From NCBI GenBank assembly GCA_016802295.1, contig JAESIW010000129.1:476015-502496 (forward strand): a stretch of 26,482 nt of DNA. Direction: 5' to 3'. The notes beneath the pieces are model-generated. The model ran no database searches and was not told the DNA's origin. It saw nothing but the letters and a program-made list of their open reading frames with translations. The position numbers were made by a program, and so were the translations under genes. Shown here one piece after another: positions 1 to 12,200 of the stretch (positions are counted from its first letter, which is position 1; each line of letters begins with the position of its first letter). Origin of the DNA: Brachionus rotundiformis (lineage: Eukaryota; Rotifera; Eurotatoria; Ploima; Brachionidae).

Positions 1-2265
1 ACAACCAATAAAGGTTATACTTCTAGGGGTTTTCTTTGTATTAGTGTTTAAAAAACCAAAAAGTTATGATGATGATGAAGATAAGATAAAATTGAAAAAT
101 GAACTAACTAATGAAGGAGAATTTTTAGAAGAAAAAAATGTTCCTTTAATGAATAGTGATAAAGATTTGGATCAAGCTGAATTGTATGAGGCCAGAAAAA
201 ATCGGCTTAGACAATTAAGGTTTAAAATTGTAATCAGAGAGATTGTGAGTCATTTGCTTTTTTTGAGTTTAATTTACATGTGTGCATTTGCTTATAAAGA
301 CAATTTTTCGTTTCGTTATCAGAAGGCAGTGAGAAATTTGTTTTTGGGTGCCAAATTCGACTCAATCAAAAATAGCCACGAGTTTTGGGATTGGGCAAGA
401 GAAAAGCTCACGGTTGGACTAAGAGCCCAACCTTGGTATAATGGAGATCAGCCTTATGGTCTTGCAGGCTTTGTAAACGACTTTAATTCAAGGCTAATAG
501 GCTATGCAATTATGAGACAGTTACGGGTCAAAGAAAGTAATCTAATTTTTGTTTTATCTTAAACTTTAAATCGATAAAACGAAATTGTTTTAATTAATCA
601 ATAAAAAATAAACATAAAAAAGGTTCTGATTTCATGAAACAAATTTGTTTTTTAGATAAAATAAATACTAATAATAATTTCAATTTTAATTTGAAAAAAA
701 ATTTAAATTCATAATTCAATAATTATTAAATTGAAAGCATTTTAATTTATCAGGTCTAAATTTAAAAAAAATAAATTAATTTTGTATTAGATAGTTGTAA
801 TCTCAAGAAAAGTGTCAAAAACTCGATCAACTTTTGTGAAGAAGACTATAGTTTCACTAGTGAAGAAAATACAGACTTTAGTTTTGGATGGTCCAGAAAT
901 TTTTCAAACCTGACCCATAATGCAGATACAAAACGCGTTTTGGATGCGTTTAAATACAAAAATTCTAACGATTTGGACAGTTATCCATACTTTGGAGCAT
1001 ACAACACGTATTCTGGAGGCGGATATGTCTATGAATTGAGAGGTTCATTAAAACAGTTAAATGATTATTTAACTCTGTTACAAAACTTGTCATGGATTGA
1101 TAGACAAACAAGAGCTGTTTTTGTCGAATTTACCATATTTAATCCAAATATTCAGCTTTTATGTGTAACCACAATATTGGTAGAATTTTTACCTACCGGC
1201 AATTTGGTCAAATCAGCTCGCATGGAGCCAATAAACTTATTCAATGATTTTGAAAAATTATTTTCTATTCGAACAATGGTTAAAATTTTTTATATCATGA
1301 TGTTGATCTTTTTTTTAATTAAGATTATAATTAGACTAATCCGGAGGGGCTTTGATTACTTTAAGAATTTCTGGAACTATGTAGAAATATTAATTCAATT
1401 TTTTTCTTGGTTATGTCTCAGTGTTTATGTTCACAGACTCTTATTATACAATAAAGTATTCGAATTTTTTAACAAAACATCCGGATACGGCTACATTAGA
1501 CTCCAGAACGTTACTTATTGGAATGATATCTTTACAATCAGTTTATCGTTTTGTGTAGGTTTGGTTACTTTTAAATTGACTAAGTTACTTAGACATAGCC
1601 CGCGGCTTTCGCTCCTAGCAGCCACAATAAATTGCGCCTCTAAAGAACTAATGAGCTTTGGCATTTTGTTCTCCATAGTATGGTTATCCATGGTTCAAGT
1701 GTTTTATCTATATTTTTTTGACAAAATAGGAGCATTCTCAACAATAATAAAATCAATGGAAACCTGTTTCCAAATAATGCTTGGTAAATTTGAAGTAGAT
1801 TCATTGATGAATCCGCAAAAAGTATTTGGACCCCTATTTTTTATCTTCTATAATTTTACAATTGTGTTCATTTATATGAATCTCTTAATATCAATCGTAA
1901 ATGAGACATTCATGATGGTCAAAAGAGACGCTGAACACCATTTTTATAAAAATGATTTCTTCAATTATTTAATCAAAAAAATTAGTTATGTGAAAAGAAT
2001 TTTTAGCAAGACTGATAACAATTCGGTCGAAATGTCCCAAGTACAAGCCAGTTCGTTTCTAGACAATGTGGCTCTTTTTCCAAAAAAATCCAACCAACTT
2101 ATTGACCTAGTCGGAGAACTTTATGGCGAACAGTTGATCATTAATTATATTTACCAAAATCAAATTGAAAAGCTTAAACAGAATCAGCAGAATAAATCAT
2201 ATGTTACTTTTAATAGAGATGTGAGAGAAGCTTCTAAGAATATAACAATTAATTTTAAAAATTGA
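1..2265 (+). CDS. Polycystin-1-like protein, C-terminal part (gene A; 5' end outside window)
   Basis: Two exons are visible, 2-536 and 791-2265 (stop TGA), joined by a 254-nt GT-AG intron in phase 1; the reading frame is open to the left edge, so the gene is cut by the window. The visible 669 residues start in a membrane helix (QPIKVILLGVFFVLVF), then an acidic/basic cytosolic loop, helix S1 (about 247-290), the extracellular TOP/polycystin domain (WYNG, IGYAIMRQLRVK, SCNL, a TYSGGGYVYELRG stretch, WIDRQTRAVFVEFTIFNPN), then helices S2-S6 with a pore loop at 1750-1800. The C-tail is basic and Gln/Asn-rich. Family knowledge: polycystin-1 proteins are 11-helix receptor/channel subunits that can assemble with PKD2. 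The segment aligns along its length with the C-terminus of the next gene, so it is a tandem paralogue. The pore signature reads LGK instead of the LGD of PKD2. No stop or frameshift suggests decay. Exact subfamily (PKD1 versus PKD1L) is undecided. Confidence 0.93.
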
Positions 2266-2282
2266 TGTTCATTAATTTACGT

Positions 2283-2314
2283 GATTCAATTCTATCGAGG
2301 TGATAAATTGAATC
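2283..2314. repeat. Perfect-arm hairpin just after the gene A stop codon
   Basis: GATTCAATT (2283-2291) and TATC (2293-2296) pair with GATA (2302-2305) and AATTGAATC (2306-2314). This gives 13 base pairs interrupted only by a bulged C at 2292, with a five-base loop GAGGT. It starts 18 nt after the stop codon, so it would lie in the 3' UTR. A role in mRNA processing or stability is inference only. Confidence 0.6.
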
Positions 2315-2687
2315 GAAAAATTAATAAATTAACTAAACTTTTATAAACATATTAAAATAATTTTTATATTTTTAAAAACAAGAAAATTGTTTTTTTTTCA
2401 TTCAAATTCCCTAAAAATAAATAATTGATAAACTTGAAAGCTTAAATTAATGATGTGTCTTTTGGCCAAATTTTTTCCCATTTAAAAATAAAAAATCAAT
2501 AAATTTTGCATGATTCTTAAAATAAATTACAAAATGTCATTAATTTCAAGTCTTTACTTTATAAAGACTAATTGTCGAAAAACAAGTCTCTAATTATTTC
2601 CAGAAAATGTTTTCCAAGAAAATGGAAAAACTTTTATTTAAAATGTATTACATTTTTGGGTATAAATTCTTAATTTTGTTTAATTTA

Positions 2688-2697
2688 ACTCTTTCAG
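2688..2697 (+). promoter_or_regulatory. Acceptor-like site in the gene B 5' leader
   Basis: An ACTCTTTCAG sequence that matches an animal 3' splice site lies 22 nt before the chosen ATG at 2720. It could close a 5' UTR intron or accept a spliced leader; neither can be settled from sequence. A similar CTTTTTAG sits 34 nt before the INTS3 ATG. Confidence 0.35.
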
Positions 2698-2719
2698 TTA
2701 ATTCAGCATTTTAAAAATC

Positions 2720-3251
2720 ATGGAATTTTGTTTTCAAATCTTTTTAATTGCTTTTACTGCGATCCGAATCAATTGTCAAGGTAAACAATATTTGAAATAA
2801 TTAAAAATCTAAAGTTAAGCTTAAATATTCATTAAAAACTTATTTTTTAATTAATAAATATTTAAAAGAATTAAAATTTTATTATATCATCTGAATTAGA
2901 GACCAAATATTCAGTCTTAATCTGATCTACTTCCTTAATAAAAATTTAACTTTGATTTAAGAATATTATGGTTGCTATAAATTTGATCCAAGCAATCTGG
3001 AATTTCTGACTGTGGCATCCCATTTTGACTCTAATCAATTGTCACCAGAAACATGTTCAAGTGCATGTAGTAGCATGGGGTTTTTGTTTAGTACAATTAT
3101 TTCATTAGAATTTTGCTTCTGCCGACATGACCCTCCAATTAATTCTATCAGGATCACAGATAATGACTGTTTTGATCAGACTCAATGTTCTGATAATTCT
3201 AGGCAGTATTGTGGAAATGATGACAAGATTGCTGTGTATAGCAATCGAACG
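2720..3251 (+). other. Gene B signal peptide and WSC domain exons
   Basis: Exon 1 encodes MEFCFQIFLIAFTAIRINCQ, a short hydrophobic signal peptide with a probable cut near the CQ-E junction. Exon 2 (2962-3251) encodes a WSC domain: YYGCYKFD, then LSPETCSSACSSMGF, then CFCRHDPP, DNDCFDQTQC and RQYCGNDDKIAVYSN. The eight cysteines fit the WSC pattern. WSC domains are putative carbohydrate binders and occur in polycystin-1, so this supports an extracellular N-terminus. Confidence 0.88.
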
Positions 3252-6200
3252 GTAATTTTAAAAGTTAATAAATTTTGTATTTTAAAATTATTTAATAGAC
3301 AATTACAATAACTCCAATAAGCAATTCATCAACTATTACTTTATTTGATAAAATTGTTTATTCTTATAACTCTTCTTCAGTTAATGGTAATGTCATAATG
3401 AAAGCTGACAATCAAATTTTGAGTGGTTACCTTAGCTCAAGTGGTACAGCTGAGATTCATTTTACAAAATATAGAGTTACAAATTTAGAAGTTACAGCTT
3501 CGGGTTTACTAATGGCAGATTCAATGGTATTTTTAGTAAAAGAAACAAATTGATGATAGAAATTAATTTTTGTTATTCAAAAGTCTGAAAGAATAGCTTT
3601 TCCATCTCCAAAAGTAAAAGAGGATGTGTCTAATCTGACTATGAAATGCATTGATTTTGGTCCTAGTGATGAATACTTTTGCTGCGATTTGACTTTAGAT
3701 AGAGGCATTGATACTGTGGTACATATTAATTATAACAATGGGGAAACTGAAAATGTAACTGTTCAAGGTAAAAAAATTATAACATTTTATTTTGATTAAG
3801 TTTTTAATTCATTTTTAACATAGGTAAGAATAAAAAGACTCATAAAATCTGAAATAAATATTTAAAAAAAAAGGAATTTTATAAAAGCTTTTTTAATTTA
3901 AATAATTAATAATGCATTAAGAATTTTTAAATTATAAATCAATTTACTAATAAATTAATAAATTGATAAATTGATTAATGATTGTTGTTTTGATACTATT
4001 TCTATTTTATTTTTCTAATTTTAGTTATTTAAGTTATTATTTTTACTTGTTTAAAAATTTAAGTTTAATCAAAAATTAAAATACATTAAAAAGTCTTTAA
4101 TAACTAAAAAATTATAGAATTATAGTTATTCCAAGTTTTATTCACAGAAAAAGATCGTCTTTAGGATTTATATATTTAAAAAGTTTTATTTTAAATTAGT
4201 TTCATTTAAAAGAAATAAAAATTAACAATATAAAAATAAATGAATTTTAATTAAATATTTTTTAATTTAAAATCAAATCAAAATGTACTACAAATTTTAT
4301 TATGGCGTATATTTAGATGCTGCATTTAATACCTTTTACTACGCTGATTTTTTTCCTATAGCGCTCCTTCGTGATTGTTGACTTCCATGTTTTTGCTGGC
4401 CATTCTACCTTTCTTCGTCCTTTCACTGTCCATATAAGGCTCTGTTAAGTATTCATATTTTTTTCATTCTAAGTACATGTCCAAGCTATCGCAGTCTTTT
4501 GTTCTTGATACATTGACATAATGGCTCTGACTTCGTTCTTCTGTAAAGCTCATTGTTCTAAAATGTTTCAGGCCAGTGTATCCCAAAAATCCAAAAGTCA
4601 GAAAGTGCTTTTTTTTAAATATCTTTTGATCTAAAAGTCAAATAAGCTATTAATAAAGGTATTGCCCGGAAAAAAATTAGAGAACAAGAGGCGATAATAG
4701 TTAAAGGTGTTAAATAAGGTCTATTTCTGTAAATAAAACTTGGAACAACTGGTTTTAATTATTTTTCAAAATTATAAAAATCTATTAGATATATGTACAA
4801 ATATGGTAAAAATCTAATAAATTTATATACATTTATTATCAAGCTTTAGAAAATTATAGAAAATTTAATTAATAGAAAATTTTTTTGGAACCCTTAATCA
4901 GAAATAAAATACTTATCTGGCATTATTCATGTTTTAGGAGCATAAAAATGTCAAATTTTCAATTTCGTCTTGGTTAATAAAATGGTTTACTCTAACAAAG
5001 TGAACTATTTAGTGGCTAAGATTATGACCAAAAAGAGAATGGAGGATTTTCCATAGCTTTTCAAGTTTTCTATGGCTCTAACACACTCAATTATTATTTT
5101 ATTTTGAAGATAATTATATTGTGTCTAATTTTAATTTAATTTTGAAATCATTATTAAAGATAGTGAATTGCTTGCTTTTGGAATTCAAGTTCCACAAAAA
5201 ATTTCAACTAATTTGACTTCAATTACTACAAGTTCAAACATTATACTTTTGTATAATACTATTTTTGAGTATGATGGAACATTGAGAGCTGTTGAAATAT
5301 ACGCTAAGTCACCAGGCGATATACAATTGTCTATATTTTCCTATTCAGCATGCTCTTCTAGCTATTCCAATCTAAAAGATCCAAGAATATGCTCTAATTA
5401 CAAGTCAAGCTTTACATTTAATTGTGCAACAAGTTTTAGTAAGAAAAAAAGAAGATGTTCCAATGACCAAATAGAAGCTTCAAATTTCTACGGAATTTCA
5501 GCTACGGATTTTTCATCAATTCAAACAGAATCAATCAGTTTGAATTATGGATATAATTTGATAATGCCTTTTGGAGGTAATACCCAAGTTAAACAAGGCT
5601 GGTTTTTGGGAATGGTTCAAACAAGTGCTTTAGTTTCAATTGATATGTCAGGCTCAGCATTGCTATCTGATTATGTCGATAGCATTCCAGTCAATGATTC
5701 AATTAATGCGGCATTTCACGTCCGAGCTTTTGTCAGCAGGCCAATTATTCTTAGCAGTTTTAACATGTACCCAAAATCTCTGCATCAACTTACTGTTAGT
5801 GTATTATCCCCTGTGGTAGTTGGTCCAGTGTCATCTAATTTTGTCATATATGACAAAATAACTGAATTAAGTGTCACCACTGAGAATGGCAAATGTAAGC
5901 AAAACGTTGAATGTATATTCACAGCTATTCATTTGACAGGAAATAATGTGACATACATGTGGACATTGCCGACAGAAAATGTGACCAATACAAGTCCAGA
6001 ATTAAAATATATATTTACTTATTCAGGAAGTTATGAAATTTTTCTCCAAGCTTCTAATCCTGTGTCAAATGTGAGTTATTCATTTATGATAAAAATAATA
6101 ATTGAAGTAAAAAATCCGCGATTGGCTTTGAATAATTCGGCTGAAAATGCTTCAGCAGTGGGAAAAGATGCGGATTTTTTATTCACATTGGAAAAAGGCC

Positions 6201-9200
6201 TTGGATACTTATGTACCATTAACTATGGAGATTCTAGTATACAAGAATTTGATGACACTTTGACCAGTCTAAACAATACAATTTTTTCTCATGTTTATTT
6301 GTCAGAAGGTATTTTCATAGTAAAAATTTTTTGCATGAATTCAATATCCAGCGATGCATATGAAATGAATCATTTGGTACAAACTGAATTGACCAATTTG
6401 AGATTAACCAAATGGTTTTCGTTTAGAAATGTTCCTTTTACTGTTGATTTTGAGATTGATTCTGGTTCATCAGTTCAATTTGAGCTTTGGTATGATGGTG
6501 TTAGAGACTTAGCTGCTACATTTAATTCACTTACTAAGACTGGTTCAAGTTCGAGTCGAACTGGGCCATCATCCGGTCTTTACAAAGTCAACATTACTCT
6601 ATGGAATAAAGTTTCCAAATTAAATTTGTACCAAAATTTTGAAATAGGTTCAAGAATAAGCAATCCCCAATTTTTACTCACAAATACAAATTCATTTGCT
6701 CCAAGCCATTACTATTTTGGTACTGAACTAAATTTTATGGTTAAAATGGATGATGGGGCCAATATTAAGCTAAGGTTCTTTTTCGGAGATCAAAATGATC
6801 TGAGTCAACCAAGTTTAGAGGTCAATACAACAGGTGATTGGAACTCAGACTATTCATTATCTCATACCCACATTCATCCTGGTGATTTTGTAGTCAAACT
6901 AGTCGTCAAAAATTCTTTTAATACATTTGTTTTAAATCAAAATGTTTCTATAGTGTCTAATGTGAACAATTTAATTCCTGGCTTAGCCGAAAATCCTGTG
7001 GTATTTTCACCTTTGGGGTCATTTGCATATTTTTTTTTCTCGTATGTCGATGACACAAGATCAGGCTCACATGCTAGAGTGACTCTTTGGCCAGGAGATA
7101 TGTTCAACCAATCTTTTGGACCTTATTCGTTGGGAATGGACTTTAAACTAAATGCTTCAGTAAATAGCTTAATGTATAAATACCAAAATGAAGGCGAGTA
7201 CAGGGCGGTTTTTTTGGTTGAAAATATGCTTGGTGCGAAATATTATGATATCAAGTTCAGCATTAAACAGGGTATTTATGGATTATTTATTAATTTTGAT
7301 CCAATTGTTCCTGCTGGATCAAATATTAATATAGAAACCTATTTGTTACAAGGTGAAAATGTAACATATACATGGACCTTTGATGAAGAAGTTAAAAGTG
7401 CTTCAAAATTATGTATTTTATTAGAAATATATTAAAATAAAAAAAAAATAAAATAATTCTTTCTTAGCTACAACTGTATCGATACCAGATAATCAAACTT
7501 TCGCGACTTCAACAGCAAAAAATGCGAGTTTAATTGTGAAAGCTAGTGATTCATCATCTGCTCAAATTTTGAAATATCTGATTGAAATCCAGAACCCAAT
7601 ATTTAATGCTTCAATTCAAACAGTTCCAAGTGATGCCACAGAGATCATTTATGATGGAAGTAAAATAATTTTTTTTATCTATCCTAATATGTAAAAAATA
7701 CCTAATCTCTTGGACAAACATTTATATGTCTGCCAATTTCTCAAAAAATCTTATCGATGGAGAGCTATTCGCCATACTTAACCTTTTGCACCTTTTTGCA
7801 TTCAAAGAATGAATTTGAATTTTTATCCTCACAAAAGAATTAAATAATTTTTTTGAAAAAAATCTTAAATCAAAAGCATATAAATCATACAAAGAATTTT
7901 TTAAATTTTATTTTATCTTATCTAGCTGCTAGATCCAGAACTATTGGACTTATCATCCAAGCAATGGGAAACCCAACAAACCCCTATGTTTTGGTTGACT
8001 TTGGTGATGGAAATCCACCAGAAAATGCAAAATATTTATCTGGCTCTATAGATTTATCTTATACATATCAATCAATTGGATCATATACGATTAACATAAC
8101 AATTTTTAATAAAATAAGCACCAGAAGTTTCTTAAAAACAGTAAAAATACTAAGCGATTTTACTAATTTTGAGTGCATTCCGAAATGGAGACAAATACCT
8201 GTTGATGGAACTGAAGAAACAAACTATGTTCCCAAATCTAATGGAGTGTACAGTTTTGACAAGGAAAGAGATCTTAGACTTCATTGCTCTTGGCAAAGTA
8301 TATTTTATTTATTCTATTTGAATTTTTTTTTAGATAAATTTTTATTCAAGATGGTGTAGTTGAAAGGTTTATAATTGATATAAATGGAATTAAAGAGATC
8401 TATACAAACTTAAGTTCTTTAAACTATGTTCAATCGGGACAGTCTTTCCAAATTATTTTACCATTTAAAACTGAAAGTTTAAGAAATATTCAAACTACAT
8501 TAGTGACAAGTTTAAAAATTTTTTATTCCAACTCAAAATTTAGAAGAGATTTTTCCATAAATGCCACTTTTTATTCGTCTATTATCCTAAATAATGTCGT
8601 GGAAAACACAACAATATTTACTCCAGGATCTTATCATACATTTTTAGTCAATTTTGAAACTTTGGCCGAACCATCTTGTGCATCAATTATTTTGACAGAC
8701 ACGAACTACCGAAGCAAACCATTTTCGATAGGAACAGATGCTCCTACTTGTAATACCTTGTTTCCAAAAATGTCTTACAATGGTTCATATGATATAAATG
8801 GTTTTGTTTGGAGGATAAGTTTAATTTTAAACATAGAAGGAAATATCAAAATGACAGCTGTTGTGCGAAATTCTGTATCAGAAAAAACAGTAAGTACATC
8901 AGTAACTGTAACCAGCATACCATGTGCGCCACCACTTTTGGCCATTGAAGAGAGAGCTGAATTTTTTTACCTACCAACAAAAATTGAAAGAACAAAAATG
9001 ATTACTTTACTAGCCGAGTCGACTTTAAGATGTAACTTGACACTTTCAAATGAAAGAGAATGGCAGTTGTTTTTAATTGACCAAAGAAATGGTGCTCATA
9101 TTTCTCAAATTGATCTAAGCGAAAATCCAACTGAAAAAAATTCAGAAATAGTCATTAAGCCTAATAGTCTAAGCTATGGTTTATACAAATTTGTATACAC

Positions 9201-12200
9201 TGTTCGAATGACTGGTTCTAATTTGATGGGAAGAAATTTTGAGTCAAATATTGATACCTTTGTAAAGGTAATCCCTACTGGAATAGTCGTATGGGGCTTG
9301 AAAGGTGGCGTTGCTGAGAGAAGACTTGGCATAGAACAAGAACTTGAATTCACTCCAGCAGCTTTTTCCTTCGATCAGGATTCCCTAGTTTCCATCTCGA
9401 GCTTGAATTTTAAATTTTACTGCACCACAGTAGATTCAGGTATTGTTCAACAGTATCCATCTAAAAATTCCAAGGAAAAGCTTGATTTATTTTCTCTAAA
9501 AAATGGCTCATATTTAATGACCAGTAACACCACTTGTTTCGAAGATTCCAATGGATACGAGTTTGGTCCTTCTGCAAATTCAATAAAAATTTTCACTGCT
9601 TATTTGACTTATTATAAGACAAGAGCATACAGATTCATGATCGCTACAGAATATCTTGAGCAACAATATTATCAAGAATTCGATTTATGGTTGGACTTTG
9701 TCAAAAAAACTCCAATTATTAGTCTTGGGTATTTATAAAGTTTAATTTTATTTTATTTTATTACAATTAAAGTTCATTATTAACAAATCCTCTAAAATAA
9801 AAGCTTACTTTCAATTAAAATTATTTCTAAAAACAAACTAAACCGTTTAATTTTTAATTATTTTTATTAATATACTATATATATAAATTACTTTCAAAAA
9901 TTTAATTTGTTTAGGATAGGTAGTGCTTATATAATATTTTATAAAAAAATATCTAAAGAATACATGACAACAGTCTTACTCTTACAGCCAAAAACAAAGT
10001 GTGTTGTCTTTATTTCAATTTAATGATGTGCTAACTTTTCTTTTTGAGATATTTAAACTTTTTAATTGTTCTCAAATTTGAATATTGAAAATTAATTTAT
10101 ATAGATTTAGAAGTTATTATATTGGGGAATGTAAATTATGAAAAAAATATCGTTATAAAGGGAATATTGTATTAATCAGCATCTTTATAACAACTGACCT
10201 TAATAGATTAATCTCACTGATTGAATGAAACAATCTAACAATCATTAATTGTCACTAAAACTTTGTTTAATTTGATACAATTTAATAATACCATTTTTTA
10301 TTAGAAAATAAAAACTGATAAGTTGGTAAAAACTTAAAAAGAAATTAAATTTTTAAACATTTTATTTGCGTTTCTATTGTTTACCATTCAATTTTTCCAT
10401 TGCAAGAATTCTAAAATTAAGTTGGTCTCAACTAGGAAATTTTCAAGTAAAAGAAAAATTTCTCTGATAAACAGAAGGTTGGATGTACTTGTTAAAGAGA
10501 TAAATTAAATGAAACACCATATTTGGATTTTTTTAATCCATGACAATTAAATTTTATAAAATATTTGTCCAACAAAAATTAAAAATGAATTCTATAGATG
10601 CAATCCTTCTGGTGAATGCAAACCATATCCTTCATTTCAAAAAATAAATCCGAGTTCTCAACTCCAGATCAGAGGCGATTGTGAAATGGGATGTGAAAAT
10701 GTCAACTCAATTGCTTATTCGTTTCAGATATTCCGTAAGCTTTCCAAGCCCACAGTTGATGATGCCTGGATTCCATTTTGGATGCCACATGTTCCATCAA
10801 ATTCGTCAAGTAAAAATAAAATTCTAATCATTTTAATGTAATTTTTAAATATTCCTCAAGCATCTTCTAACGGAGTTATTTATTTAAATAAAACTCATGT
10901 ACTTGGCACAGATACAAATCAAATGGTAATGCTAGCCGATTTATTCAAACTTGACGAGACAGCAATAGATTGGAAAATTGATTTAACTGTTACAATAATT
11001 ACCAATTATGGTATCAGCATGGGAAGTTCTTCTTTAAAATTAAAAAAGAATAAATTACCAAAAAGCGGTAAATGTACAATCAGTCCAACAGCAGGCTTGG
11101 CAATGACCACATTTTTTAAAATTATCTGCACTGAATGGCTAGATTTGGACGGAAGAATAGCTAGATATGAATATTATTGTAATTATTAAGCAAATATTCG
11201 ATCCAATTAATATTAAATTTCTTAAATTTACCAGCCACTTATAGAGGAATAGAACAACCAGTGTCCCTTGGCTATGATACTCAAGGTCAAATTGAGTTCG
11301 AGCTACCAATAGGTCCTGCATTTGATGACTATAAAATGTATCTTTATGTTGAAGTGATTGATAATGATGATGGCTCAACTCGATTCACCTTGGAAACACC
11401 AGTGATAGTCGAAGAAAATACAGAATTAATGAGTGAATTAATGAGCTCAGTTACTTCATCGGATCCTAAGTCCGAGGCCAATTTAAAGCTATTTAGCGGA
11501 AAGCCTCAAGTAGTGCTACAAGTTGTCAATTCAATTACATCAGTTCTAAACAATCAAGGTTTTGGAGATAAAAATGGCCAGAGCGGAAAAACAATAGTTG
11601 GATTTGGACCTTATCAGGGCATACCTGAAGATGCAAATTTTGACAATATGGGTTCGATGAATATTACTGGATCTTATGCTGGAGCTCAAGAGGTTTAACA
11701 GTTAAATTTTTCCTAAAATAACTTAACCTAAGTTTTCTTTAGCCAACAGATAATTCTACTTATGAAGAAAAAAGACAAAAGAGAGCTCAGGTTCGTGATG
11801 CTCTTTTTAAACAAGTCAAAGATGTTAGCATTTCTGACATGAGCAGTTTGAAACTTTGGTCAGGTGTTCTAAGCACTGCCACTCAATCTTCGGATGAGTT
11901 GTCTCGTCAATCTTCTGAAACAGTAGCAAATCAATGCATGAATTTAGCTCTAGCTCTTGACTCGGTGAGTAATTCAGCTTCTTTAGATAATCTTCAACAA
12001 GTAACTGCGGGAATTATTGGAACAATAAATAACATCGCCAGCGTAAATTTTGGAATTCTGGTCAAAGTTTTTATTTTAAATTTTCACTTAAGGGTATAAG
12101 TTCATCACTTAATGGCTATTCAACTGATTTGAACAAAGATTTAAATGATGCTGCAATTCCTGACGATGACAATGATTTGGAAAATTTTTGGAATAATCCG

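Larger units (their letters stand above)
2266..2719. other. Intergenic spacer between tandem polycystin genes
   Basis: These 454 bases contain no coding signal. They hold a hairpin near the left end (2283-2314), a loose AATAAA-like hexamer at 2416-2421 which may be chance in such AT-rich DNA, and an acceptor-like pyrimidine tract ending CAG at 2697. The spacer must contain the gene A 3' UTR and any promoter of gene B, unless the two are co-transcribed. Confidence 0.7.

Noticed and set aside
1..2265. Gene A as a pseudogene because it lacks the N-terminal domains
   Set aside because: The frame is open to the window edge and starts inside a membrane helix, so truncation is by the window, not by decay.
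11139..11378. Minus-strand open frame overlapping gene B
   Set aside because: It is opposite conserved REJ coding exons and an intron and has no recognisable domain; same for 13961-14158, 15994-16182, 18714-18896 and 23744-23932.
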